Assembly: GCF_014201885.1 (NCBI RefSeq)
Contig: NZ_JACHFN010000001.1
Location: 434,001-498,000 of the forward strand
Origin: Deinococcus budaensis
Lineage (GTDB): Bacteria > Deinococcota > Deinococci > Deinococcales > Deinococcaceae
DNA length: 64,000 bases
Direction of reading: 5' to 3'
In this document: positions 28,835-43,446 of the stretch, one piece after another
Layout of the letters: each line of letters starts with the position of its first letter
How positions within the stretch are numbered: the stretch's first letter is position 1
Notes under the pieces: generated by a model
Seen by the model: the letters and a program-made list of their open reading frames with translations, nothing else
Database searches by the model: none
Told to the model about the DNA's origin: nothing
Made by a program: the position numbers and the translations under genes

Positions 28835-29297
28835 AGTGGGGCGGCGGCACCCGCACGATGCTGAGCATGTAGCGGCCCAGCGCCTGGATGACCTGGTAGA
28901 ACTGCCCGAATTCGATGGGCTTGACCACGTAGCTCGCCGCGTGGGCCTGATACGAGCGCAGGATGTCCTCGTCGGCCTGGCTGGTGGTCAGGATGATGAC
29001 CGGAATCGTCATCAGCAGGGGGTCGCGCTTGATCTCGGCCAGGACTTCCAGGCCGTTCTTGCGGGGCATGTTGATGTCGAGCAGGATCACGTCGGGGCGG
29101 GGCACGTCCGCGTAGCCGTCCTCGTGGTGGAGGAACGCCAGCGCCTCGACCCCGTCGCGGGTGACGTGCAGCCGGTTGAAGACGCCCGCCGCCGCAAACG
29201 CCTCCTGGGTCAGGATCACGTCCGGCTCGCTGTCCTCGACCAGCAGAATCTCGATGGGGGTGGTGCCCGGCGGGTAGTGGGAAAGCGGGGTGGTCAT
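28833..29297 (-). CDS. Single-domain response regulator (Rcp1-like)
   Basis: This 154-residue stand-alone receiver domain has the acidic pocket ILLVEDSEPD, the phosphoacceptor Asp in VILLDINMPRKNGLEVL, the Thr in IILTTSQADEDI and the Lys in ASYVVKPIEF. It has no DNA-binding output domain. Such regulators (Rcp1, CheY-like) relay phosphate from histidine kinases, often phytochromes, but no kinase gene is in this window. A Shine-Dalgarno-like AGGAG lies shortly before the ATG at 29297. It is convergent with lysY. Confidence 0.92.
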   Translation of the reverse strand: MTTPLSHYPPGTTPIEILLVEDSEPDVILTQEAFAAAGVFNRLHVTRDGVEALAFLHHEDGYADVPRPDVILLDINMPRKNGLEVLAEIKRDPLLMTIPVIILTTSQADEDILRSYQAHAASYVVKPIEFGQFYQVIQALGRYMLSIVRVPPPH

Positions 29298-29537
29298 GGA
29301 CGGCTCCTGTCAACTGGGTCCAGTGTGGAACAGCGCAGCAGCATGGACCCACGATCCCGCTTCACGCCGCCGCAACGCTCCCTTGAGGCACCCTTGACGC
29401 TCGCGTGTGCTCTGCCCTGCGGCCGCTCAGGAGGCCGGGGCGCGCCCATAGCTCCGCCCCCCAGGCGGCTGGCCCGGCCTTCCCGGCGCCGCTGGCGCGC
29501 GGCCAGCGCTTCAGGTCCGTGCGCTAGGCCCGTGCTT

Positions 29538-29543
29538 TAGGCT
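29538..29543 (+). promoter_or_regulatory. -10 box TAGGCT of the DinB-like gene
   Basis: TAGGCT ends 7 nt before ATG 29551, the leaderless arrangement. The preceding 240 bp, back to the response regulator start, show no gene. Confidence 0.55.
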
Positions 29544-29550
29544 GGCGGGC

Positions 29551-29961
29551 ATGAACATCCTGCAATCGGCGCTGGGCGGAGGCGTGACCTTCGTGGCCCC
29601 GGAGGGCCTGCTGGACGGGCTGGGGCTGGAGACGGCGGCGCGGCCCGTGCCGGGCGTGCCCTACACGCTCGCGCAACTGCTGGCCCACGTCGCGGTGACG
29701 CAGCGCGCCAGCCTCGACCTCGCCTCGGGGCGGACGGAGACGTGGCCTGGGGGCCTGAACGTGTGGCCGGAGGTGACGGGCGCCGCCGACTTCGGGCGGG
29801 TCCTCACCGAGCTGCGGCTGGGGCTGGCCGAGGCCCGCGCGCTGGCCGAGCGGCCCTCCGAGCGGGCGCGGGATGTGCTCACCGACCTCGCGGCGCACAG
29901 CGCCTACCACTGGGGCCAGGTCGCCCTCCTGCGGCGGATGCTGGAGGGGAGGTCGCCGTGA
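29551..29961 (+). CDS. DinB-family protein
   Basis: This 136-residue four-helix-bundle protein of the DinB/YfiT type has the metal-binding His residues in LAQLLAHVAVTQ and DLAAHSAYHWGQVALLRRML. DinB-like proteins are expanded in Deinococcus and include thiol transferases and damage-induced proteins of unknown activity. It starts the DinB-DUF84-GNAT operon. Its stop overlaps the GTG of the NTPase gene in GTGA. Confidence 0.82.
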   Translation: MNILQSALGGGVTFVAPEGLLDGLGLETAARPVPGVPYTLAQLLAHVAVTQRASLDLASGRTETWPGGLNVWPEVTGAADFGRVLTELRLGLAEARALAERPSERARDVLTDLAAHSAYHWGQVALLRRMLEGRSP

Positions 29962-30524
29962 GTGCAGGTCCGGCGGGCCGCCCCCTGGTGCGGGTCGGCA
30001 GCCTGAACCCCGCCAAGGTGACGCCCGTGCGCGACGTGTTCGCCGCCTACTGGCCGGAGACGGCCGTCGAGGGCGTGGCGGTGCCCAGCGGCGTGCCCGA
30101 CCAGCCCCTCGGAGAAGTGCAGACGCGCGAGGGGGCGGTGAACCGGGCGCGGGGAGCGCTGGCCCACGCCCCGGGGACGGATGCCTGGGGCGTGGGCCTG
30201 GAAGGCGGCGTGCGGCTGGAGGGGACAGAGGGGCGGCTGTTCGGGGTGGTCGCGGTCGCGCACGCCCGGGCGGGTCAGGTCGTGGTCGAGGTCTCGCGGA
30301 CGGCGGACCTGCGGCTGCCCGCGCGGGTCGCCGCGCGCGTCCAGGAGGGCGAGGAACTCGGCCCGGTGATGGACGAGTGGCTGGGCCTGCGTGACATCAA
30401 GCGCGGCGTGGGCAGCGTCGGCGTGCTGACCGCGGGCCTGCTCACCCGCGCCGACGTCTGGCGGCAGGCGGTGGTGCTGGCCATGACGCCGCTGCGCGAG
30501 GCCAGCCTGTACTCTGAGCCATGA
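29958..30524 (+). CDS. DUF84 inosine/xanthosine triphosphatase (YjjX-like)
   Basis: This 188-residue protein matches the non-canonical purine NTP phosphatase family. It opens with RVGSLNPAKVTPVRDVFAAY, continues with GVPDQPLGEVQTREGAVNRA and GVGLEGGV, and ends with the C-terminal DIKRGVGSVGVLTAGLLTRADVWRQAVVLAMTPL. It should sanitise ITP and XTP pools, limiting mutagenic incorporation, which fits a damage-tolerant organism. The GTG start overlaps the DinB-like gene, and its stop overlaps the GNAT gene (ATGA). Confidence 0.88.
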   Translation: MSAGPAGRPLVRVGSLNPAKVTPVRDVFAAYWPETAVEGVAVPSGVPDQPLGEVQTREGAVNRARGALAHAPGTDAWGVGLEGGVRLEGTEGRLFGVVAVAHARAGQVVVEVSRTADLRLPARVAARVQEGEELGPVMDEWLGLRDIKRGVGSVGVLTAGLLTRADVWRQAVVLAMTPLREASLYSEP

Positions 30525-30832
30525 CCGCAGACCCGCAGGTGATCCACAACCCGGAGCAGCAGCGCTACGAACTCCGGCAGGGCGAGCAGGTGCTGGGCTT
30601 TGCTGAGTACCGCCCGGCGGGGCCTGCCCTGCTGTTCAGCCACACCGAGATCGAGGAGGGCCACGAGGGCCAGGGCCTCGGCTCGCGGCTGGTGCAGGGC
30701 GCCCTCGACGACGTGCGCGCCCAGGGCCGCTCGGTCGTGCCCATGTGTCCCTTCGTCGCCGCCTTCATGCGCGAGCACCGCGAGTACGCCGAGCTGGTGC
30801 AGCCCGGGCAGCGGGCCATGTTCGGCCTATAA
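30521..30832 (+). CDS. Small GNAT-like N-acetyltransferase (COG2388/YidJ type)
   Basis: This 103-residue protein of the short GNAT branch has LLFSHTEIEEGHEGQGLGSRLVQGALDDVRAQG, where GQGLGSRL is the acetyl-CoA pyrophosphate loop, and VVPMCPFVAAFMREHREY. The substrate is unknown. The ATG overlaps the preceding stop codon, so it is the third gene of a coupled operon. A TACTCT box also lies 5 nt before this ATG, which could be an internal leaderless promoter. Confidence 0.85.
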   Translation: MTADPQVIHNPEQQRYELRQGEQVLGFAEYRPAGPALLFSHTEIEEGHEGQGLGSRLVQGALDDVRAQGRSVVPMCPFVAAFMREHREYAELVQPGQRAMFGL

Positions 30833-30881
30833 GGTCTGCCTATCGAACGGCAAGTCTTAGATTGCGGTAGTTTTCACGTGC

Positions 30882-30887
30882 TACCTT
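30882..30887 (+). promoter_or_regulatory. -10 box TACCTT of lysZ
   Basis: TACCTT ends 7 nt before ATG 30895 in an AT-richer segment. No Shine-Dalgarno sequence is present. Confidence 0.55.
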
Positions 30888-30894
30888 TTTCCGC

Positions 30895-31698
<804 letters not shown>

Positions 31699-31757
31699 GG
31701 CCCCGAGGCTCCTGGCGCCTGTGCCCCGCCCCCCGCCGGAAGGCGGCGCGCCTGCGC

Positions 31758-31763
31758 TATCTT
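31758..31763 (+). promoter_or_regulatory. -10 box TATCTT of the 92-residue unknown gene
   Basis: TATCTT ends 8 nt before ATG 31772, in the leaderless arrangement. Confidence 0.5.
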
Positions 31764-31771
31764 CCTCCCCG

Positions 31772-32050
31772 ATGACGCCCGCCGAGTTGCTCGCCTTTCT
31801 GGCCGTACGCGGCGGGCGCGAGTTCGCGGCTACCGCCTGCACCCACCAGGGGCGCGGCAAGCAGCGGCGGCTGCACGAGGTCGGCGTCTACCGCCTGACG
31901 GTGCGCGGGGACGTGGTGCAGGCGTGCGGCCCCAGCGGGCAGACCCGGCAGCTCGCGCCCGCGACCTTCCTGGAGGTTTTCGGCGGTTACGAGTTCCAGC
32001 GCGCCGAGGAGACCGGGGTGCTCACCGACCTCGGGCCGCTCTTCGGCTGA
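31772..32050 (+). CDS. Hypothetical protein, 92 aa
   Basis: I do not recognise this 92-residue soluble protein. A helical start (TPAELLAFLAVRGGREFAATAC) precedes a beta-rich basic region (QGRGKQRRLHEVGVYRLTVRGDVVQACG) and a hydrophobic end (LEVFGGYEFQRAEETGVLTDLGPLF). Coding is supported by codon bias and a TANNNT box just upstream. It lies between lysZ and the convergent HtrA-like protease gene. Confidence 0.55.
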   Translation: MTPAELLAFLAVRGGREFAATACTHQGRGKQRRLHEVGVYRLTVRGDVVQACGPSGQTRQLAPATFLEVFGGYEFQRAEETGVLTDLGPLFG

Positions 32051-32079
32051 GCGGGCAGCCGAACGGAAGGCAGGCAGGG

Positions 32080-32112
32080 GGAGCCGGGCCACGTGCATCT
32101 GCGCCCGGCTCC
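32080..32112. terminator. Hairpin between convergent genes
   Basis: GGAGCCGGGC (32080-32089) and GCCCGGCTCC (32103-32112) form a perfect 10-bp stem with a 13-nt loop, between the 92-aa gene and the protease gene. It is probably a bidirectional terminator. Confidence 0.5.
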
Positions 32113-32128
32113 TCTCTGACCGCTGGGG

Positions 32129-33367
<1,239 letters not shown>

Positions 33368-33452
33368 GGCCGCAGTCTGGGACGGGGCGGTTACGCGGGG
33401 GTTAAAGCCGGGGAGGCGGCCCCCGCTACCCCTTCTCTTACAGCGCGACCCC

Positions 33453-35114
33453 TTACAGCGCCGCCGCGCTGGCCCGCCCCGCCACCCGCCCGCTGAAGAG
33501 GCAGCCGCCCAGGAAGGTGCCCTCCAGCGCGCGGTAGCCGTGCATGCCGCCGCCGCCGAAACCCGCGACCTCGCCCGCCGCGTACAGGCCGGGAATCGGT
33601 TCGCCGCCCGGCCGCAGCACCCGGCCCTGGAGGTCGGTTTCCAGCCCGCCCAGCGTCTTGCGGGTCAGGACATTCATGCGGACGGCGATCAGGGGGCCGT
33701 GCGCCGGGTCGAGGAGGGGCGCGGGCGGGGCCACCCGGATCAGCCGCTCGCCGGGCAGGGCACGGGCGCCGCGCACCAGGGCGAGCTGGGTGTCCTTTCC
33801 GGCCCGGTTGGCGGTCTGGGCGTCGCGCAGCCGCACCTCGCGCTCGACGGTGGCGAGGTCGAGGCGCCCGTTCCCGACCAGGGCGTTCATGCCCGCCACC
33901 AGTTCGGGCAGGGTCCGGCGCACCACGAAATCCTCCCCGTGATCGAGGAACGCCTGGACTGGGGCCTGCACCCTCCCCGTCGCGCGGCGCAGGGTGAGCC
34001 GCAGGTCGCGCCCGGTCAGGTCGGGGTTTTGCTCGCTGCCCGAGAGCGCGAATTCCTTTTTGATGATCTGGCGGTTGAGCAAAAACCAGGTGTAGGGATG
34101 GCCCTGCCGGGTGATGTGCGTCAGGGTGCCCAGGGTGTCGAAGCCCGGATAGTGGGGATGCGGCAGCCGCCGCCCGTCCGGGTCCAGCCACAGGCTGCTC
34201 GGCCCCGGCAGCACCCGGATGCCGTGGCCCTTCCAGACCGGGTTCCAGTTGCGCAGCCCCTCGGTGTAGTGCCACATCCGGTCGGGGTGAATCAGGCTGG
34301 CCCCGGCATCCCGCACCCGCCCCTGCAACTCGCCGTCCACGTGCCCCGGCACCCCCGCGACCATGAAGGCGGGCGGCGGTCCCAGGCGCCCAGTCGGCCA
34401 GTTTTGCCGCACCAGATCGAGGTTGCCGCCGATCCCGCCCGAGGTGACGACCACCGCGCCCGCGTGAAGGCTGAAGTCGCCCATGACCACCCGCGAACTC
34501 GCCTCGCCGCGCCCCACGTCCGACGCTTCCAGCACGTCGCCGTGCACCCCGTGAACCACGCCGCCCCTCAGGTGCAGGCCCCGGACGCGGTGGCGAAAGC
34601 GCAAAGCGAGGCGCCCTGCCGCCGCGTGCTCGCGGACCCGCCGCGCAAAGGGTTCGAGCACCCCCGGCCCGGTGCCCCAGGTGATGTGAAACCGGGGCAC
34701 GCTGTTGCCCGGCCCGCCCGCCCCCTGCCCGCCGCGCTCGGCCCACCCCACGGCGGGAAAGAAGCGCAGGCCCAGCCCGGTCAACCAGGCGCGCTTCTCG
34801 CCCGCCGCGAACTCGACGTAGGCCCGTGCCCAGCGCCGGGGCCAGTGGTCTTCGGGGCGGTCGAACCCCGCCGTGCTGTCCCAGTCGCTCCAGGCCAGCT
34901 CAAAGGAGTCGCGGATGCCCAGCCTGCGCTGCTCGGGCGAGTCCACCAGAAAGAGGCCGCCGAACGACCAGTAGGCCTGTCCGCCCAGATTCTGCTCGCC
35001 TTCCTGGTCGAGCAGCAGCACGCGCTTTCCGGCGTCCGCGATCTCGGCGGCGGCCACCAGCCCCGCCAGCCCGGCGCCCACCACGATCACGTCCGCATCG
35101 GGAGTCTGCACCAC
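33453..35114 (-). CDS. FAD-binding dehydrogenase (flavocytochrome/ketosteroid-dehydrogenase-like)
   Basis: This 553-residue flavoprotein has the N-terminal dinucleotide motif DVIVVGAGLAGLVAAAEIADAGKRVLLLDQE. A conserved GGQAYWSFGGLF region follows, and the C-terminal FAD loop is IPGLYAAGEVAGFGGGGMHGYRALEGTFLGGCLFSGRVAG. This fits the fumarate-reductase/succinate-dehydrogenase flavoprotein superfamily, in the branch annotated FAD-binding dehydrogenase. The substrate is unknown. GTG at 35114 is used, with AGGAGG 6 nt upstream. The ATG at 35116 is out of frame. Confidence 0.85.
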   Translation of the reverse strand: MVQTPDADVIVVGAGLAGLVAAAEIADAGKRVLLLDQEGEQNLGGQAYWSFGGLFLVDSPEQRRLGIRDSFELAWSDWDSTAGFDRPEDHWPRRWARAYVEFAAGEKRAWLTGLGLRFFPAVGWAERGGQGAGGPGNSVPRFHITWGTGPGVLEPFARRVREHAAAGRLALRFRHRVRGLHLRGGVVHGVHGDVLEASDVGRGEASSRVVMGDFSLHAGAVVVTSGGIGGNLDLVRQNWPTGRLGPPPAFMVAGVPGHVDGELQGRVRDAGASLIHPDRMWHYTEGLRNWNPVWKGHGIRVLPGPSSLWLDPDGRRLPHPHYPGFDTLGTLTHITRQGHPYTWFLLNRQIIKKEFALSGSEQNPDLTGRDLRLTLRRATGRVQAPVQAFLDHGEDFVVRRTLPELVAGMNALVGNGRLDLATVEREVRLRDAQTANRAGKDTQLALVRGARALPGERLIRVAPPAPLLDPAHGPLIAVRMNVLTRKTLGGLETDLQGRVLRPGGEPIPGLYAAGEVAGFGGGGMHGYRALEGTFLGGCLFSGRVAGRASAAAL

Positions 35115-35142
35115 ATCACACCTCCTGGTCCTTACCTGAACG

Positions 35143-35179
35143 AAAAAAAGGACACCCGACCAGGGAAGGCAGGGTGTCC
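35143..35179 (-). terminator. Intrinsic terminator after the S1-domain gene
   Basis: GGACACCC (35150-35157) and GGGTGTCC (35172-35179) make an 8-bp stem. On the minus strand it is followed by seven T (35149-35143). It separates the S1 gene from the FAD dehydrogenase gene. Confidence 0.85.
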
Positions 35180-35206
35180 GGGGAGACCAGAGAAAAAGGG
35201 CTTGAC

Positions 35207-35610
<404 letters not shown>

Positions 35611-35622
35611 TGCATAAGTGAC

Positions 35623-35633
35623 ATTCTATACCA
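35623..35633 (-). promoter_or_regulatory. Extended -10 promoter of the S1-domain gene
   Basis: On the minus strand the sequence reads TGGTATAGAAT, an extended -10 (TGnTATAGA). It leaves a leader of about 25 nt with AGGAGGG. Confidence 0.55.
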
Positions 35634-35682
35634 TGCCCGGCGGGGGCGCGTGTTCACAAGCGGCGCGGCAGAACGGTGAAGG

Positions 35683-35688
35683 TAGAGT
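35683..35688 (+). promoter_or_regulatory. -10-like box TAGAGT of minC
   Basis: TAGAGT ends 8 nt before ATG 35697. A GGAAGG run in between could instead serve as a weak ribosome site. Confidence 0.45.
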
Positions 35689-35695
35689 GGAAGGC

Positions 35696-36302
<607 letters not shown>

Positions 36303-36326
36303 CGGGGGGAGGCCCGGCGCCCGCCT

Positions 36327-36340
36327 CTGAATCGATTCAG
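36327..36340. promoter_or_regulatory. LacI-family-like operator before the alpha-glucosidase gene
   Basis: CTGAATCGATTCAG is a perfect 14-bp palindrome with the central CG typical of LacI/GalR operators. It overlaps the expected -35 of the TACGCT promoter (36359-36364), so a bound repressor would block RNA polymerase. A related site, TGACGCGCTTCA, lies at 10864-10875. Confidence 0.6.
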
Positions 36341-36358
36341 TTCCCGGCCCTTTCCTGC

Positions 36359-36364
36359 TACGCT
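36359..36364 (+). promoter_or_regulatory. -10 box TACGCT of the alpha-glucosidase gene
   Basis: TACGCT ends 7 nt before ATG 36372, in the leaderless arrangement. Confidence 0.6.
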
Positions 36365-36371
36365 CTGGGCC

Positions 36372-37973
<1,602 letters not shown>

Positions 37974-37999
37974 GTTGTTGCCCCGGGCCGCCGGAGCTT

Positions 38000-38005
38000 T
38001 ATGCT
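38000..38005 (+). promoter_or_regulatory. -10 box TATGCT of the holin-like/panC/pilT operon
   Basis: TATGCT ends 6 nt before ATG 38012. The box sits inside an imperfect inverted repeat (CCGGAGC...GCTTCCGG, 37991-38010). Confidence 0.55.
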
Positions 38006-38011
38006 TCCGGC

Positions 38012-38376
<365 letters not shown>

Positions 38377-38380
<4 letters not shown>

Positions 38381-39251
38381 CCCCGCCGCAGACGCCTGCG
38401 CAGACCGGGCCGCGCGTGCTGAGTACCGTCGCGGAGCTGCGCGCGGCGCTCGCGGGCGCGGGCCGGGTGGGCCTGGTGCCCACCATGGGCTACCTGCACG
38501 AGGGCCACGCCGCGCTGATCCGGCAGGCCCAGGCCGAGTGCGACCTCGTCGTGGTCAGCGTCTTCGTGAATCCGAAGCAGTTCGGCCCCGGAGAGGACCT
38601 CGCCCGCTACCCGCGCGACCTGGCGCGCGACCTGGGGGTGGCCGGGGAGGCGGGGGCCGACCTGCTGTTTCACCCCGACGCCGCCGAGATGTACCCGGAC
38701 GGCCACGCGACGACCGTCACCGTGGCGGGCGTCTCGGGACCGCCCGAGGGAGCGTCGCGCCCCGGGCACTTCGACGGGGTGGCGACGGTGGTGCTCAAGC
38801 TGCTGAACATCGTGCGGCCTCAGCGGGCCTATTTCGGGGAAAAGGACTGGCAGCAGCTCGCGGTCGTGCGGCGGATGGTGCGCGACCTCGACGTGCCGAC
38901 GCTTATCGTGGGCGTGCCCACCCTGCGGGAGGCCTCGGGCCTGGCGCTGAGCAGCCGCAACAGTTACCTCACGCCCGAGCAGCGCGGGCGGGCGGCGGTG
39001 CTGTCCCGCGCCCTGCGGGCCGTGCAGGCCAGGGCCGCCGCAGGCGAGCGCAACACCGCCCGCCTGCGCCAGGCCGGGCTGGACGTGCTGGCGGCCGACC
39101 CCGAGGTCAGCGTGGACTACCTCGTGGTCGTGGACGGTGACATGCGCGAAAGAGCGCATGTGGATGATGGTCCCATGACCCGCGTGCTGGTGGCCGCCCG
39201 GATGTACGGCGTGAGGCTGATCGACAACCTGCCCCTGTGGGACGTGACCCC

Positions 39252-39255
<4 letters not shown>
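38377..39255 (+). CDS. panC: Pantothenate synthetase
   Basis: PanC condenses pantoate and beta-alanine with ATP to give pantothenate, for coenzyme A. The 292-residue protein has the nucleotidyltransferase HIGH-like motif VPTMGYLHEGH, then VSVFVNPKQFGPGEDLARYPR, RPGHFDGVATVVLKL, FGEKDWQQLAVVRRMV and LSSRNSYL. I use TTG at 38377, overlapping the preceding stop. GTG 38416 (VLSTVAELRAAL) is the main alternative start. Its own stop overlaps the PilT-like gene (GTGA). Confidence 0.95.
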
Positions 39256-40328
<1,073 letters not shown>

Positions 40329-40379
40329 CCCGGGCCAGCCCAGGGACGCTGCGGCCCGCGCCCCTCCTGCCCCCTGCCC

Positions 40380-40385
40380 TATACT
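40380..40385 (+). promoter_or_regulatory. -10 box TATACT of greA
   Basis: TATACT ends 8 nt before ATG 40394. It is a near-consensus box in the leaderless arrangement. Confidence 0.6.
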
Positions 40386-40393
40386 GGGACGTT

Positions 40394-40864
<471 letters not shown>

Positions 40865-40899
40865 GGCCGGGGGACGGCTCCCACCCCCCCCAGCCCAGG

Positions 40900-40936
40900 A
40901 GGACAGGCGCCTGCCCGCAGCCTGTCCTCTCTTTTT
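40900..40936 (+). terminator. Intrinsic terminator after greA
   Basis: AGGACAGGC (40900-40908) and GCCTGTCCT (40920-40928) form a perfect 9-bp stem. A T-rich tail ending in TTTTT (40932-40936) follows. Confidence 0.85.
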
Positions 40937-41228
40937 GCCCATTGTCCTTCTACCCGTTGCGGGACGGCGTCGCCAAAGCCCGGTGGCGGGTTGCCTGCCC
41001 CCCGGGAGACTCCCGGCGCCCGGTTCTCGCGGCCAGGGTGCCGGATGCTCCGCTGAAGCCGGACCCGCCGGCTGGGCCGGGAATGGGTAGAATGCCTGCG
41101 TTTTTCTGGAATCACTTCCAGACAGTTCCGCCCAGACGCCCCAGACCAGGACCGGCCCAGACCAGATCGGCCCCGACTAGATCGGCCCAGACCCCCTCGG
41201 CCCAGACTCTCCCCGGAGGACCCCCCCC
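40937..41228 (+). promoter_or_regulatory. Long structured upstream region of malQ
   Basis: No gene is seen here. The stretch contains a perfect palindrome CCGGGAGACTCCCGG (41002-41016) and a -10-like TAGAAT (41088-41093). A 7-4-7 inverted repeat, TCTGGAA-TCAC-TTCCAGA (41105-41122), begins about 12 nt after the -10. Four 15-bp tandem repeats (41153-41212) and a GGAGGA ribosome site (41215-41220) follow, 8 nt before the malQ ATG. The predicted leader is about 128 nt. Confidence 0.5.
41153..41212 (+). repeat. Four 15-bp tandem repeats in the malQ leader
   Basis: The units are CGGCCCAGACCAGAT, CGGCCCCGACTAGAT, CGGCCCAGACCCCCT and CGGCCCAGACTCTCC. A degenerate fifth copy (GCCCCAGACCAGGAC) precedes them. 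They end just before the ribosome site. Confidence 0.8.
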
Positions 41229-42737
<1,509 letters not shown>

Positions 42738-42796
42738 GCACGCTGTGGGAGGTGGATTGTGGGGCATCCGCCCACACCCGACGTCCCACAACCCAC

Positions 42797-42802
42797 TACC
42801 CT
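42797..42802 (+). promoter_or_regulatory. -10 box TACCCT of the PduO-type gene
   Basis: TACCCT ends 7 nt before ATG 42810, in the leaderless arrangement. There is no riboswitch-sized leader. Confidence 0.6.
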
Positions 42803-42809
42803 GTCCCCC

Positions 42810-43382
42810 ATGAAGCTCTACACCAGGACAGGGGACAACGGCTCGACCGGGCTGTACGGCGCGGACCGGGTCAGCAAGGCGCACGTGCGGGTCGAGGCCT
42901 ACGGCACGGTGGACGAGCTGAACAGCGTGGTGGGACTGGCCCGCGCGCACAACGCCCGCAGCCACGCGCCCGACGCGGCCCTCGACAGCGACCTCGAATA
43001 CCTCCAGAACGCGCTCTTTGACCTCGGCGCCGACCTTGCCACCCGGCAGGAGAGTCCCTACGCGAAGAACCTCAGCCGCATCGACGCCGAGGACACGGCC
43101 TTTCTGGAAAGGATGATCGACCGTTACCAGGAAGGGGCGCCGCCCTTTACCGGCTTCGTGCATCCGGGGGGCACGCCGACCGCCGCCTCGCTGCACGTCG
43201 CGCGCACGGTGGCCCGCCGCGCCGAACGCGAGGTGATCCGCCTCGCCCACGAGGAGGAAATCAACCCCCACGTGCAGGTGTACCTCAACCGGGTCTCGGA
43301 CCTGCTGTTCGTGATGAGCCGGGCCGCCAACCAGTCGGCGGGCCTCAGCGAGCAGGCCTGGACGGTGAAAAAGAGGCGGTAA
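42810..43382 (+). CDS. Cob(I)alamin adenosyltransferase, PduO type
   Basis: This 190-residue protein matches PduO/MMAB ATP:corrinoid adenosyltransferases. It has the ATP-binding N-terminus MKLYTRTGDNGSTGLYGADRVSK, the motif VEAYGTVDELNSVVGLA, and the C-terminal ARTVARRAEREVIRLAHEEEINPHVQVYLNRVSDLLFVMSR. It forms adenosylcobalamin from cob(I)alamin. No cobalamin riboswitch is seen because the gene appears leaderless. The amidase gene is convergent. Confidence 0.93.
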   Translation: MKLYTRTGDNGSTGLYGADRVSKAHVRVEAYGTVDELNSVVGLARAHNARSHAPDAALDSDLEYLQNALFDLGADLATRQESPYAKNLSRIDAEDTAFLERMIDRYQEGAPPFTGFVHPGGTPTAASLHVARTVARRAEREVIRLAHEEEINPHVQVYLNRVSDLLFVMSRAANQSAGLSEQAWTVKKRR

Positions 43383-43396
43383 GCCTGTAGCAGGTG

Positions 43397-43446
43397 GCCC
43401 GTGGCTTGTGAGAGAAGACCTGCCCTTTTCTCTCCAGGCCACGGGC
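43397..43446. terminator. Large hairpin between PduO-type and amidase genes
   Basis: GCCCGTGGC (43397-43405) pairs with GCCACGGGC (43438-43446). An inner GAGAGAA/TTCTCTC pair extends the structure between two convergent genes. It is probably a bidirectional terminator. Confidence 0.55.

Noticed and set aside
35116..35116. ATG as start of the FAD dehydrogenase gene
   Set aside because: It is out of frame with the dehydrogenase. GTG 35114 has a well-spaced AGGAGG.
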